DNA of 53,016 nucleotides, taken from assembly GCA_944387555.1 (NCBI GenBank), contig CALXFH010000010.1, positions 1 through 53,016 on the forward strand, read 5' to 3'. Numbering within the stretch: the stretch's first letter is position 1; the number at the start of each line of letters is the position of its first letter. The translations under genes were made by a program, and so were the position numbers. Under the pieces are notes generated by a model that worked only from the letters and a program-made list of their open reading frames with translations, was not told the origin of the DNA and made no database searches. Shown here piece after piece: positions 1 to 8,482 of this stretch. This DNA is from an uncultured Clostridia bacterium (GTDB lineage: Bacteria; Bacillota; Clostridia; TANB77; CAG-508).

Positions 1-73
1 TTGATATTTTTCTTATTCCATGAGTTTCATATCCTTTAACTTCGTTTTTCATTCTTTCTGTTACTGCTAACAT
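1..73 (-). CDS. Partial second copy of the Rpn C-terminal (intragenic) reading frame, running off the window
   Basis: Positions 1-77 are identical by eye to 381-457 inside the neighbouring Rpn gene. On the minus strand the copy opens with an ATG at 73-71 (MLAVTERMKNEVKGYETHG...), exactly the codon that lies behind an internal ribosome binding site in the full gene. It has its own purine-rich site (AAAAGGGGA, plus 82-90) about 8 nt upstream and starts 26 nt after the stop of the full gene. Only 24 codons are in the window. It may be a stand-alone copy of the Rpn C-terminal domain or the remnant of a tandem duplication; the part beyond position 1 decides which. Confidence 0.55.
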   Translation of the reverse strand, partial: MLAVTERMKNEVKGYETHGIRKIS

Positions 74-99
74 TTTTTCATCCCCTTTTATATATTTAA

Positions 100-1257
100 T
101 TACTCTTTAAAATCTTCTTCTTTAAGATTAGTAATTTTTTCTACTTCTTTTACACTATACCCCATATTTAATAAATTTCTTGCAATTTCTTTTTTCCCTG
201 ATATTTCTCCTTCAATCTTTCCTTCTATTTTTCCTTCAATTCTTCCTTTATCCTCAATATCTTTATATGCCTTACTTATTTCTTCTTTTACAAGTTTATT
301 ATTTGCTTTTCCTCCATCTCTTGCTCTTCTTACTAAAAATTCTATTTTTTCTTTTGGCATAATTTCTGAAAAAGCTAATCTTGATATTTTTCTTATTCCA
401 TGAGTTTCATATCCTTTAACTTCGTTTTTCATTCTTTCTGTTACTGCTAACATTTTTACTCCTCCTTTTGCATTTATTATTATTCTTTCTATTTTTTCTG
501 GTGATACTATCCCAGCTAAAGCAATTCTTACAACATCACTCATAATATTTTCATCATCTTCTTTAATTACCTTAAAGACTTTTCTTACTCCTCTTATAAA
601 ATCAATTATACTTTTTGATTTTTCTAAATACATTGCTTTATCTAGTAAGTTATCACTTTCTAATAGTTCTTCTTTTGTAAAATCATTTATATCAAGTAAT
701 CTATAATTTCCAAGTACTCGTATGTCATCTATTATATTATTTAAATCTCCAATTTTTTCTTGTACTTCCATTATGTTTGTTGGTACATCCCATTCATCTT
801 TTCCTGTATGTATTACAGATGCCAATACTAAACCCTCTTTTTCATCTTTATTCTTTGCTGCACAACTTTTCATAATTTGTATATCATATTTTAGTAACCT
901 TATTGGCATAGAAATATCTTTTTTGGTTTGGTGTTCTACTAGAAAAAATATTTTTTTATTTTTTATTTTATAAATTATATCTGCTTCTAATACTTTTCCC
1001 GTTTCATCTCTAAATTCTTTATCATAAAGTTCTATTTCATCTATTCCAAAGGTTATTCCATATACTCTTTTTATATATTTTACTCTTTCTTCTTTTTTTG
1101 ATAAAATCATTTTATATATCTTATCATGTTTTTTATCTAACCTACTTTTTTGTTTTTCTATCTCTTCAAGATAGTCATTTACTTCTTTTAGTATAAATTT
1201 TTTAAACTTTTTATTTTCCATACATTTTAAAAAATCTTCATGAGTAAAACCTTCCAA
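100..1257 (-). CDS. Rpn-family PD-(D/E)XK nuclease (recombination-promoting nuclease / putative transposase)
   Basis: A 385-aa protein with the features of the Rpn/PDDEXK transposase-like family: an N-terminal helical region, a nuclease core around residues 75-120 (ITFGIDEIELYDKEFRDET...EADIIYK...FFLVEHQTK, supplying the D-x(n)-E-x-K/Q type residues) and a C-terminal charged tail with GKIEGKIEGEISGKK repeats. Family members cut DNA; some act in phage defence, and in studied cases an internal start gives a C-terminal inhibitor. Translation probably starts at TTG 1257, 8 nt after AGGAGG (plus 1266-1271). A TATAAT-like box abuts that site (1272-1277), which would leave the ribosome site outside a transcript made from it, so the true promoter is uncertain. 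The gene is followed by the duplicated C-terminal frame at the window edge. Confidence 0.8.
   Translation of the reverse strand: MEGFTHEDFLKCMENKKFKKFILKEVNDYLEEIEKQKSRLDKKHDKIYKMILSKKEERVKYIKRVYGITFGIDEIELYDKEFRDETGKVLEADIIYKIKNKKIFFLVEHQTKKDISMPIRLLKYDIQIMKSCAAKNKDEKEGLVLASVIHTGKDEWDVPTNIMEVQEKIGDLNNIIDDIRVLGNYRLLDINDFTKEELLESDNLLDKAMYLEKSKSIIDFIRGVRKVFKVIKEDDENIMSDVVRIALAGIVSPEKIERIIINAKGGVKMLAVTERMKNEVKGYETHGIRKISRLAFSEIMPKEKIEFLVRRARDGGKANNKLVKEEISKAYKDIEDKGRIEGKIEGKIEGEISGKKEIARNLLNMGYSVKEVEKITNLKEEDFKE
451..467 (-). promoter_or_regulatory. Internal ribosome binding site and in-frame start within the Rpn gene
   Basis: Plus 461-467 reads AAGGAGG on the minus strand, followed after 7 nt by an in-frame ATG at 453-451 (residue 269 of the Rpn protein). 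Spacing and strength equal the best start sites in this window. Initiation here would give a 117-aa C-terminal product. Intragenic C-terminal antitoxins are described for Rpn proteins; that this one is used is inference, supported by the duplication that begins at the same codon. Confidence 0.6.
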
Positions 1258-1715
1258 TATATCTACCTCCTATTATAGTCAATTTGTTATTAAAGTCAAT
1301 ATTTATTTATAAGCAAATTTAATTTTTATTAATATAATTTGTAGTCTTTTCTTCTTTTTTCTTATTTTTTCTTTGATTTTTAAAAGATATCAATTTAAAA
1401 AAATAGAATAAAAATTAATAAATTAAAATATTGAAATTACTAAAAGCACTTTAGTTAGTCACAATAGAATTTTAACCACCTCTTTATTATCTTTTCTTTT
1501 TATCAGGAAAAATTAGAGAACGAATTTCTCTAAAAGAATTAAAATCTCCTTGATTTAAAGTATTAATATAATACTACCTTTTACATTTTTTGTCAATGGC
1601 AAAAAATCTATTTTATTTTCTGTAACACATTTTTATAAAATTCATAAGATATAACATACAAAGGAAACAACAAACAAAAGAAAAACATATTGTTAATTGG
1701 AAGGGGGTTTAGACT
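1258..1715. other. AT-rich intergenic region with a hairpin and a possible sporulation promoter
   Basis: No gene is visible. It holds a perfect 8-bp inverted repeat (TTAGAGAA / TTCTCTAA, 1513-1533). At 1643-1651 it has CATAAGATA with an AC 16 nt upstream (1625-1626), resembling a mother-cell SigK/SigE-type promoter (AC...CATAnnnTA) ahead of the small Cys/Gly gene at 1716. The promoter call is inference from consensus only. Confidence 0.35.
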
Positions 1716-1832
1716 ATGCCAGAGAACAGAGGATGCGGTGGATTCGGATTTGGCGATGATTGCTGCTGGATTATAATCCTTATACTATTAATTTGCTGCT
1801 GTTGTGGTGGTAATAGAGGTGGATGTTGCTAA
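1716..1832 (+). CDS. Tiny Gly/Cys-rich hydrophobic protein, YjcZ-like sporulation type
   Basis: A 38-aa reading frame starting at ATG behind GGAAGGGGG (1699-1707). It encodes a Gly/Phe-rich head, CCW, a short membrane-size hydrophobic run (IIILILLI) and a cysteine-rich tail (CCCCGGNRGGCC). The organisation of GGFGFG followed by a hydrophobic stretch resembles the YjcZ/small spore-associated hydrophobic peptides of Bacilli and Clostridia, though the cysteine tail is unusual. A SigK/SigE-like promoter lies 65-90 nt upstream and a strong terminator follows. Function is unknown; the spore link is inferred. Confidence 0.6.
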   Translation: MPENRGCGGFGFGDDCCWIIILILLICCCCGGNRGGCC

Positions 1833-1848
1833 TCCTTCCTTAATTATT

Positions 1849-1876
1849 AAAGGGATTCCTATATTGGAATCCCTTT
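1849..1876. terminator. Bidirectional rho-independent terminator
   Basis: AAAGGGATTCC (1849-1859) pairs perfectly with GGAATCCCTTT (1866-1876), with T-runs on both sides. It serves the small gene at 1716 and the convergent gene ending at 1886. Confidence 0.85.
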
Positions 1877-1885
1877 TTAATTATT

Positions 1886-3058
1886 TTATTTAAATCTTTT
1901 ACCCTTATGCTTTCTTCTTGAAGCTCTTTCTTGGTCATGATACATATTATCATCATATCCTTTTAAAAACTCTTTTTTTGCATCTTCCTTAGACCAAACT
2001 TCATCTTGATTATCATCTTGACTTGTTTCTTCTTCATCATCTTCTATAAAGTCATCATCATCATTTAAGCCTGAAAATGGCACTGTATATTCCTCTGCCC
2101 AAGCTTTATTTCTTCTATGTCTAATAATTAAAGCAATTATAATGATTAAAACAATTACCCCTGCTGCTGCACCAATAATTATCATCTTTTTCTGTTCTTC
2201 TTTTTGTCTTGCTTCTTCTTGCTGTCTTGCTATGGCCTCTTCATCTACTAAACTTTTATTTACAGTTACTTGGTATGTTGCAACATTACTACCTTTGCTA
2301 TCAGTTACTAAAATAGTAATAAGATTTTCTCCTTCTTGTAAATTGCCATTTCCAGTAATTTCTACTGTATAACTAGGGTCTGTTGCTGTTGCATCTACAT
2401 TAAGCTCAGTTCCTTCACCAATATATTTTGCTGTATATTCATAAACAGTAGTGCTAAATGCTGGTGATAATTCTATATCTCCTATCTTTAAAGAAGCTAA
2501 TCCATCACCTTGAGCTTCTGTATTCCCTGATGTATCAGTATTATCTGTACTTCCACTTTCTCCTCTTGTTACATTTATAGTATAGATTTTTTCTGTTCCG
2601 TCTTGTGCTGTTACGACAATTGATAAATCATTTTTTCCTTCTTCTAATTTCTTTGTTCCTAATCCACTTACTTTTGCATTACTATCTTGTGCTGTACCAT
2701 ATACTTCTACTTCTTCCACATCTGCTGGTACTGTTACATCATAAGTTGTCGTTCCTGATTTAAATCCTGAGAAATCATATTGTGATGGACGTATTCCTAA
2801 CATTTTTAAATTTGCATTACTAGAATTTGATTGTGAACTGCTACTTGAAGTATTAGTATTTGAACTACTATTACTTGAATTACTACTATTTGACCTGTTA
2901 GTAGTATTTTCTGTTGCTGCTAAACATTTTATCTTTTCAGCTTTTTCTATTTTAGAAGAAGTTGTTATAGTCACTCCTGCATAACAAGTTACACATATTA
3001 AAAACATAGCAATTATAAATAAAATTAAATTTCTTATATTTTTCTTTTGACTATCCAT
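1886..3058 (-). CDS. Membrane-anchored protein with two cadherin-like beta-sandwich domains
   Basis: A 390-aa protein with an N-terminal hydrophobic signal/anchor (about residues 10-32), a Ser/Asn-rich linker, then two related domains: residues about 85-165 (LKMLGIRPSQYDFSGFKSG...YDVTVP...YTINVTRG) and 187-270 (LASLKIGDIELSPAFS...YEYTAKY...YQVTVNK). Both fit the bacterial cadherin-like beta-sandwich family found in surface proteins. A second membrane segment (about 292-312, IIIGAAAGVIVLIIIIALII) is followed by a basic, then acidic cytoplasmic tail ending KHKGKRFK. It is probably a surface or envelope protein with the beta-sandwich domains outside. It stands alone, convergent to the small Cys/Gly gene and divergent from the U32 peptidase. 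Confidence 0.7.
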   Translation of the reverse strand: MDSQKKNIRNLILFIIAMFLICVTCYAGVTITTSSKIEKAEKIKCLAATENTTNRSNSSNSSNSSSNTNTSSSSSQSNSSNANLKMLGIRPSQYDFSGFKSGTTTYDVTVPADVEEVEVYGTAQDSNAKVSGLGTKKLEEGKNDLSIVVTAQDGTEKIYTINVTRGESGSTDNTDTSGNTEAQGDGLASLKIGDIELSPAFSTTVYEYTAKYIGEGTELNVDATATDPSYTVEITGNGNLQEGENLITILVTDSKGSNVATYQVTVNKSLVDEEAIARQQEEARQKEEQKKMIIIGAAAGVIVLIIIIALIIRHRRNKAWAEEYTVPFSGLNDDDDFIEDDEEETSQDDNQDEVWSKEDAKKEFLKGYDDNMYHDQERASRRKHKGKRFK

Positions 3059-3241
3059 TAAAAGTCCTCCTTAATTTCTTCTGTTTTTTATAAACGCATT
3101 ATATCATTTTCGATTTTTTTCGTCAATAAATTTTAAAATATTACCTAAAACATCAAAAAAATAAATTTTTATAAAAATATTTGTCTTTTTTTCTTTTAAT
3201 GGTATAATTAATAAAAAAACTTATAGGAGGGCGATTTAGAA

Positions 3242-5698
3242 ATGATAGAATTACTTGCTCCTGTAGGAGATTTTGAATGTTTAAAAGCCGCTGTTCAAAA
3301 TGGTGCAGATAGTGTATATTTTGGTTCTGGCTTTTTTAATGCAAGAGCATTTGCTCATAATTTTAATGGTGAAAATCTAAGAGAAGCCATTGAATATGCA
3401 AAAATTCGTGGTGTAAAAACAAACCTTACATTAAATACACTAATAAAAGATGACGAATTTAATGATGCTCTATTACTTGCAGCAAAAACATATGAATATG
3501 GAATTGATGCCATTATAGTTCAAGATTTAGGGTTAGCAAGAAAATTAATTGAATTATTTCCAGACTTGCCAATTCATGCAAGTACTCAAATGACAGTACA
3601 TAATTTAAATGGTGCATTGGAATTACAAGACCTAGGATTTAAAAGAGTGGTTTTAGCAAGAGAATTGTCTTTAGATGAAATCAAATATATTTGTAGTAAT
3701 ACTAAAGTAGAAATTGAATGTTTTGTTCATGGAGCTTTATGTATTTCATATTCTGGTCAATGCCTATTTTCTAGTATGTTAGGTGGACGTTCAGGTAATC
3801 GTGGAAAATGTGCTGGACCTTGTAGACTACCTTATGAGTTATTAGAAAATGATAAAACAATTGACTCTGGATATTTACTTAGTACAAGAGATTTATGTGG
3901 CCTTGATTATCTTCCTGATTTTGTAGAAAGTGGTGTTAAATGTTTAAAAATAGAAGGAAGAATGAAATCACCAGAATATGTAGCAACAGTTACTAGAATA
4001 TATAGGAAATATCTTGATTTAGCACAAAACAAAAAACAAGAATACAAGGTATCAAGTAGAGATAAAAAAACATTAATGCAGGCATTTAATCGTGGTATGA
4101 CATCATCTGGTCATCTTGATAATAGTGCAAATAAGAAACTTGTATACAAAGAAAAGCCAAATAATATGGGCTTATATATTGGAACTGTAAAAAAATATAA
4201 CAAAAATAAAGGCTATATTACTCTTGAGTTAGAAGATAAAATCCAAATTGGAGATACAATTGCAATTGAAAATCGTACTGGAAGCTATAAAATTTCAGAA
4301 CTTATGGCAAATGGAAAAAATATAAAAGAAACAACTGTAGGTCAACTTGTTACAATAGGAAGAATTAAAACAAATATACAAAATGGATATAAAATTTATA
4401 GATTAGCTTCAAAAGAACTTACAAAAGAAGCAAAAGAAAGTTACCAAGGAGAGAACAGAAAAGTTGCACTAAATTGCACAGTAACAATAAAAAAGAAGCA
4501 ACCTGTATCTATCTATGTTACATCTTGTAGTAATTTAAACCTCTATAAAAATTTATCAATTACTTGTAATTTAGACTATGTACCTACGCAAGCAAAAACA
4601 AGACCTTTAGATAAGCAAACCGTAATAAATCAAATATCAAAAACAACATCTTCACCATATTACTTTAAAAATATTAAAGTAGATATAGATAATGACGTCT
4701 TTTTACCAAAATTAAGTATATTAAACGAATTAAGAAGAACTGCTTTAGCAAATATTGAAAGTATTGCGCAATCAAGAATTCATAGAAATGTACCTAAAAC
4801 TTTTCTAGATAAAATTACTAAACAAGAAAATACTACTTTAAAAAATATGAGAACAATGGCAAAATTATCTAAAAATACAAAACCTAAAATATCTTTATTA
4901 CTAAATATATTAGATGAAAACTTTGATTATAGTAAACTAGAAAAAGTAGATGATGTATATGTACCACTAAAATATTTCACAAATAGAAAATACGAACCTT
5001 CTTTAAAAGCAATTAGTAAAAGATTTGATACATATATTTACATGCCAACTATTGTAAAAGGAAATTATAAAAACCTATTTTTAGCAAACGCAGAGACAGC
5101 TGTTAACAAATATAATATACAAGGTTTTGTTGTTTCAAATATTTGTAATTTCAAATTACTAAATAGTTTGTTTAAAGATTTGGATAAATATTTTAAGATA
5201 ATTTCTAATTATACATTTAATGTGTTTAACTCTCAAACTGTATTAGAGCTAAAGAAATTAGGAGTTAGTAAATTTACATTGTCACCAGAACTTGATAAAA
5301 AAACAATTCAAGAACTTTGTAATTATAATTATTTACAAAAAGAATTAATTGTATATGGTAAAATTCCTTTGATACATATGAATTATTGCTTACTTGGAGA
5401 AACAAATAAATGTTATCCTACTTGCAAAGTTAGATGTCAAAATGATAAAACATATTATTTAAAAGACAGATTAAATATGGAATTTGAGATTATGCCAGAT
5501 AATATTCAAACTGTAACAACCTTATTAAATAGCAAAACAACATCTATCTCACCTAAAGATTTTCAAATAGATTATGCAAGAATTGATATTTTACACGAAA
5601 CTATTGCTGAAATAAACAAGATTATAAAAACTGTAAGAGAAGGTAAAAAATTCCAAGGGAAAGAATTTACATCAGGTAACTTAAATAGAGAAATATAA
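3242..5698 (+). CDS. U32 family peptidase with DUF3656 domain (RlhA-like)
   Basis: An 818-aa protein opening with the U32 start IELLAPVGDFECLKAAVQNGADSVYFG and carrying the family signature around residues 160-193 (ECFVHGALCISYSGQC, then LGGRSGNRGKCAGPCRLPY), whose cysteines probably bind a cofactor or metal. The middle matches DUF3656, and late cysteines (CYPTCKVRCQND, about residue 728) complete the set. Long U32-DUF3656 proteins include E. coli RlhA, needed for 23S rRNA C2501 hydroxylation; shorter relatives are called collagenase-like proteases. A role in rRNA modification is plausible but not proven here. The gene has an AGGAGG-type site, its own promoter (TTGTCT...TATAAT) and a strong terminator, so it is a single-gene unit. 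Confidence 0.85.
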   Translation: MIELLAPVGDFECLKAAVQNGADSVYFGSGFFNARAFAHNFNGENLREAIEYAKIRGVKTNLTLNTLIKDDEFNDALLLAAKTYEYGIDAIIVQDLGLARKLIELFPDLPIHASTQMTVHNLNGALELQDLGFKRVVLARELSLDEIKYICSNTKVEIECFVHGALCISYSGQCLFSSMLGGRSGNRGKCAGPCRLPYELLENDKTIDSGYLLSTRDLCGLDYLPDFVESGVKCLKIEGRMKSPEYVATVTRIYRKYLDLAQNKKQEYKVSSRDKKTLMQAFNRGMTSSGHLDNSANKKLVYKEKPNNMGLYIGTVKKYNKNKGYITLELEDKIQIGDTIAIENRTGSYKISELMANGKNIKETTVGQLVTIGRIKTNIQNGYKIYRLASKELTKEAKESYQGENRKVALNCTVTIKKKQPVSIYVTSCSNLNLYKNLSITCNLDYVPTQAKTRPLDKQTVINQISKTTSSPYYFKNIKVDIDNDVFLPKLSILNELRRTALANIESIAQSRIHRNVPKTFLDKITKQENTTLKNMRTMAKLSKNTKPKISLLLNILDENFDYSKLEKVDDVYVPLKYFTNRKYEPSLKAISKRFDTYIYMPTIVKGNYKNLFLANAETAVNKYNIQGFVVSNICNFKLLNSLFKDLDKYFKIISNYTFNVFNSQTVLELKKLGVSKFTLSPELDKKTIQELCNYNYLQKELIVYGKIPLIHMNYCLLGETNKCYPTCKVRCQNDKTYYLKDRLNMEFEIMPDNIQTVTTLLNSKTTSISPKDFQIDYARIDILHETIAEINKIIKTVREGKKFQGKEFTSGNLNREI

Positions 5699-5729
5699 AA
5701 AGAGGGCAAACATTAAAAACCCTCTTTTT
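5697..5729. terminator. Bidirectional terminator between the U32 and RNHCP genes
   Basis: AAAAAGAGGG (5697-5706) pairs with CCCTCTTTTT (5720-5729); the T-run works on both strands for the convergent genes. Confidence 0.85.
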
Positions 5730-6044
5730 CTATATTGGTTTACTACTAAGCTTTATAATTAAATCCATATTATCATCTTTGGCTGCTTTGTTTTTCCTAA
5801 TTGCACCACATTTTTTACATTTAAATACTATTACATAACCTTTTTTGCTATCAATTTCTAAACCTACTGGCTCTAAATCTCCATGGCAAGTTTCCATTCT
5901 ATCTCCTGGATTAATATCTACGTGCTTTGAATGCAAACAATATGGGCAATGATTTCTAGAAGAATAACCTAATTTTGGAACTTTTTTTCCACAATTATCA
6001 CAAATAAATTCATCATCATTTTTCACAAAATTTTTCTGTTTCAT
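5730..6044 (-). CDS. RNHCP-domain zinc-ribbon protein
   Basis: A 104-aa protein with four Cys pairs: CDNCGK (15-18), CPYC (33-36), the motif SRNHCPYC that names the RNHCP family, and CKKCG near residue 78. It should fold as one or two zinc ribbons. The family occurs widely in Firmicutes without an assigned reaction; a nucleic-acid or ribosome-linked role is only a guess. It follows the nucleoside kinase gene by 12 nt on the same strand, so the two are probably co-transcribed. Confidence 0.75.
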   Translation of the reverse strand: MKQKNFVKNDDEFICDNCGKKVPKLGYSSRNHCPYCLHSKHVDINPGDRMETCHGDLEPVGLEIDSKKGYVIVFKCKKCGAIRKNKAAKDDNMDLIIKLSSKPI

Positions 6045-6056
6045 TTTATTGCTCCT

Positions 6057-7697
6057 TTAATATTTAAAGTCTCCTCCTCCAACAAATTCTTTTAATAAAG
6101 AGTTTGTTGGGACTTCACTTGCTGGGATTGACCTTATATATTTTAATATTCCAAGTAACCTTGATGCTTCTGCATATTCTGGTTCATCTTTTGTTATTTC
6201 TTTTAACATTGGTGTTGCTAATCCTTTTAATACTCCTAATTCATAAATAAGTGAAGTATTAAAGATTACATCTGCATCTTCTTGGAATGGGAATATATTT
6301 TCTACTTCTCCTCTTGTTACACTTGCCCATCCATCTATTGTATGTTTTGCACTATATCCTCTAAATTGATAATCTCTTACTATTCTTCTAATTAGTCTAA
6401 CATCTGATGATGATACTTTTGTATATCTATCCATATTTAAAACTGTTAATGCACTAATATATATTTTAAATTTTTGGTCTTTTGGTATACTACTTGTTAA
6501 TTTATCATTTAAGCAATGTATACCCTCTATTACTAATACCTCATCTTCTTTTAATTTTAACTTATTTCCTTTATATCTTTTTGTTCCTTCTAAAAAATCA
6601 AATTGTGGTATTTCAACTTCTTCTCCTGCTAATAATTTAGTTAAATGTTCATTAAATAATTTTAAATCAATTGCTTCTATTGCTTCAAAATTATATTTTC
6701 CGTTTTCATCTCTTGGTGTATCTTTTCTCTCTACAAAATAGTTATCAACAGATATTGTTACTGGTTTTATTTTATTAATTCTTAGTTGTATTCCTAATCT
6801 TTGTGCAAATGTTGTTTTTCCTGATGATGATGGTCCTGCTATTAATATCATTTTTATTTTTCTATCTTTTGCTATCTTATCTGCTATATTAGCTATTTTC
6901 TTTTCATGCAAAGCTTCGTCTATCATAATTACATCTTTTATTGTCTTTTGTTTTACTGCTTCATTTAACATATAAACAGCATTCATTCCAAGTATTTTAT
7001 GAATTTCATTATATTCATTAAATGCCCATTTTAATTTTTTATTTTGCATTAAACTTGGTAATTTATTTGGTTGCTCTACACTTGGGTATCTTATTAAAAG
7101 TCCTTTATCATATTTTATAACATTAAATGTTTTTATTACACCTGTTCTATTAGCCATAATTCCATAACAATAGTTGAAATAATCCTCACAGAAATTCATA
7201 TAGATTTTTTTATTTGATTTTAATTCTATTTGTAATATTCCTCTTTTTGTATTTTTTTCTTTAAAGAATTTTTCTGCTTCTTCCCTATTCATAGTAACTT
7301 TTGTAATTGGTAAATCTTTTTCAACAATTTCTCTCATTCGTTTATTTAATTCTTCTATAATCTCATCTGTTACATCCATATCTCCTATATCACAATAGAT
7401 TGCATTTGCCATTTGATAATTTACTGTTGCTTTATTATCTGGGAACATCTCTCTAAGAGCTTTTGCAAATATAAATATTAATGTTCTTCTATATGCTCTT
7501 ATACCTTCTTTCATAGAAATGTCTAACAATTCTATTTTTCCATTTTCATTTATTTTTTCATTTAAATCTACATATTCATTGTTATATATTGCTCCAATAA
7601 CTGTATATTTACTTTTTTCTATTTCTTCTTTAAAGCTTTCCGCTATTATTGTTCCTTTCTCAATTTCCATTTCTTTATCTTTATATTGTATTTTCAT
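6057..7697 (-). CDS. Nucleoside (uridine) kinase with N-terminal TGS/ThrRS-like domain
   Basis: A protein of about 546 aa. The N-terminal half resembles the TGS plus second additional domain of threonyl-tRNA synthetases (residues 1-220). The C-terminal half is a P-loop phosphoribulokinase/uridine kinase domain with Walker A GPSSSGKTT near residue 287 and KPVTISVDNYFVER...FDFLEGTKRY downstream. This architecture is annotated as nucleoside kinase in many Clostridia and related groups; the substrate is presumably uridine/cytidine. I chose the ATG at 7697 (MKIQYKDKEME) because AGGAGG sits 6-7 nt upstream; the reading frame extends 10 codons further without a ribosome site. RNHCP follows 12 nt downstream. 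Confidence 0.8.
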   Translation of the reverse strand: MKIQYKDKEMEIEKGTIIAESFKEEIEKSKYTVIGAIYNNEYVDLNEKINENGKIELLDISMKEGIRAYRRTLIFIFAKALREMFPDNKATVNYQMANAIYCDIGDMDVTDEIIEELNKRMREIVEKDLPITKVTMNREEAEKFFKEKNTKRGILQIELKSNKKIYMNFCEDYFNYCYGIMANRTGVIKTFNVIKYDKGLLIRYPSVEQPNKLPSLMQNKKLKWAFNEYNEIHKILGMNAVYMLNEAVKQKTIKDVIMIDEALHEKKIANIADKIAKDRKIKMILIAGPSSSGKTTFAQRLGIQLRINKIKPVTISVDNYFVERKDTPRDENGKYNFEAIEAIDLKLFNEHLTKLLAGEEVEIPQFDFLEGTKRYKGNKLKLKEDEVLVIEGIHCLNDKLTSSIPKDQKFKIYISALTVLNMDRYTKVSSSDVRLIRRIVRDYQFRGYSAKHTIDGWASVTRGEVENIFPFQEDADVIFNTSLIYELGVLKGLATPMLKEITKDEPEYAEASRLLGILKYIRSIPASEVPTNSLLKEFVGGGDFKY

Positions 7698-7773
7698 AAT
7701 TTTCCTCCTAAACAGTATTATACCCATTTATTTTAACTTAAATATTGATATTAGTCAAATCTTAAAAATATCC

Positions 7774-7802
7774 TTGCATTTTTTATGTAAATATGATATA
7801 CT
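7774..7802 (+). promoter_or_regulatory. Promoter of the orphan gene at 7886, member of the ATGTAAA-spacer set
   Basis: TTGCAT (7774-7779), a 17-nt spacer containing ATGTAAA (7785-7791), and TATACT (7797-7802). The same layout recurs upstream of four other orphan genes in this window. Confidence 0.75.
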
Positions 7803-7813
7803 TTAAGTTGCAT

Positions 7814-7866
7814 GAAGGTTGATTTTTATACCTTCCGGGTAATTTCGGAGGGTAAAGTCCTCCGAA
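7814..7866 (+). promoter_or_regulatory. Two-hairpin 5' leader of the gene at 7886
   Basis: GAAGGT/ACCTTC (7814-7819 with 7830-7835) and TTCGGAGG/CCTCCGAA (7844-7851 with 7859-7866) form two hairpins between the promoter and the ribosome binding site (AAGGAGG, 7875-7881). The second stem contains a decoy GGAGG. It may stabilise the mRNA or regulate it; not matched to a known riboswitch. Confidence 0.4.
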
Positions 7867-7885
7867 TAATATTTAAGGAGGAAAA

Positions 7886-8170
7886 ATGACAATTGTAGAG
7901 ATGCTAGATGCTAAAGATTTCACTGTTACAGATAATAGTGAACATAGCAACCAATGTGAATACCATTTTCATTGTGAAAGTACCTCTAAAATGTACATTT
8001 CAGGTGATGTTTTTGGCGATGGTGGTACTGAAGGGAGTCTATTTCCTGTTACTAATCCTTTAGAAGTCATGTTTTGCCTTGCTAAAGGTAACATGGATTT
8101 TTCTGTAAAGCTCGGAGATGGCTTCTCTTTTAAAATCAAGTCTCCTTCACTTCACTTGAACAACAAATAA
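7886..8170 (+). CDS. Hypothetical 94-aa protein, single-gene unit
   Basis: MTIVEMLDAKDFTVTDNSEH... is an acidic, probably soluble protein with no membrane segment and no motif I recognise. It has a clear AAGGAGG site 4 nt upstream, a consensus promoter of the ATGTAAA-spacer set, a structured leader and a strong terminator. Such full regulatory dressing argues it is a real, expressed gene. It lies next to an SspH-like spore gene. Function unknown. Confidence 0.7.
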   Translation: MTIVEMLDAKDFTVTDNSEHSNQCEYHFHCESTSKMYISGDVFGDGGTEGSLFPVTNPLEVMFCLAKGNMDFSVKLGDGFSFKIKSPSLHLNNK

Positions 8171-8179
8171 AACCTAGAT

Positions 8180-8210
8180 TTATGGGAGTAGCTTTTAGCT
8201 GCTCCCATAA
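8180..8210 (+). terminator. Terminator of the orphan gene at 7886
   Basis: TTATGGGAGTAGC pairs with GCTGCTCCCATAA (one G-T wobble), followed by TCTTTT. Confidence 0.8.
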
Positions 8211-8226
8211 TCTTTTGCAAAAACTT

Positions 8227-8255
8227 AGAATAATTTATAATTTTTAGGATATACT
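8227..8255 (+). promoter_or_regulatory. SigG-like promoter of the SspH-type gene
   Basis: AGAATA (8227-8232) and GATATACT (8248-8255) resemble the forespore SigG consensus (TGAATA / CATACTA) with about a 16-nt gap. Inferred from consensus and from the product. Confidence 0.35.
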
Positions 8256-8285
8256 TTAAATAAATATTATTTCTAGGAGGTACAT

Positions 8286-8462
8286 ATGAATATAGAAAGA
8301 ATAAATGATATTTTATCTCATGATGAAAAATGTGATGTGTTTTATAATGAAAGAGTTGTCTGGATACAAGGAGTAAATAGTGACATTGCAAAAGTTGGTT
8401 TTGTTGATAATTTTGAAGAAAGAAATGTTCCAATAAGTGACTTGTATGAGAAAAAAAGTTAA
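8286..8462 (+). CDS. SspH-type small acid-soluble spore protein
   Basis: A 58-aa frame with AGGAGG 6 nt before its ATG. The sequence MNIERINDILSHDEKCDVFY...RVVWIQGVN..IAKVGFVD...RNVPISDLYE follows the SASP-H family pattern (MN-x-x-RA-x-EI...V-x-Y-x-G-x-PVWI...VPV-x-x-LxE). These proteins are made in the forespore and packaged in the spore core. The gene is too short for usual length cut-offs. It has a SigG-like promoter and ends in a terminator shared with the convergent ribbon-helix-helix gene. Confidence 0.7.
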   Translation: MNIERINDILSHDEKCDVFYNERVVWIQGVNSDIAKVGFVDNFEERNVPISDLYEKKS

Positions 8463-8482
8463 GGAAGGTTTTACCCTTCCTT
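8461..8482. terminator. Terminator between the SspH-type and RHH genes
   Basis: AAGGAAGG (8461-8468) pairs with CCTTCCTT (8475-8482), followed by a T-run on the plus strand; it overlaps the stop of the convergent gene. Confidence 0.75.

Noticed and set aside
1272..1300. TTGACT...TATAAT promoter immediately upstream of the Rpn gene
   Set aside because: The -10 box abuts the ribosome site, so a transcript from it would begin inside or after the site; left as uncertain and not annotated.
8152..8433. 93-codon minus-strand open frame
   Set aside because: It overlaps the terminator at 8180 and the SspH-type gene on plus, which has a proper ribosome site and a family match.
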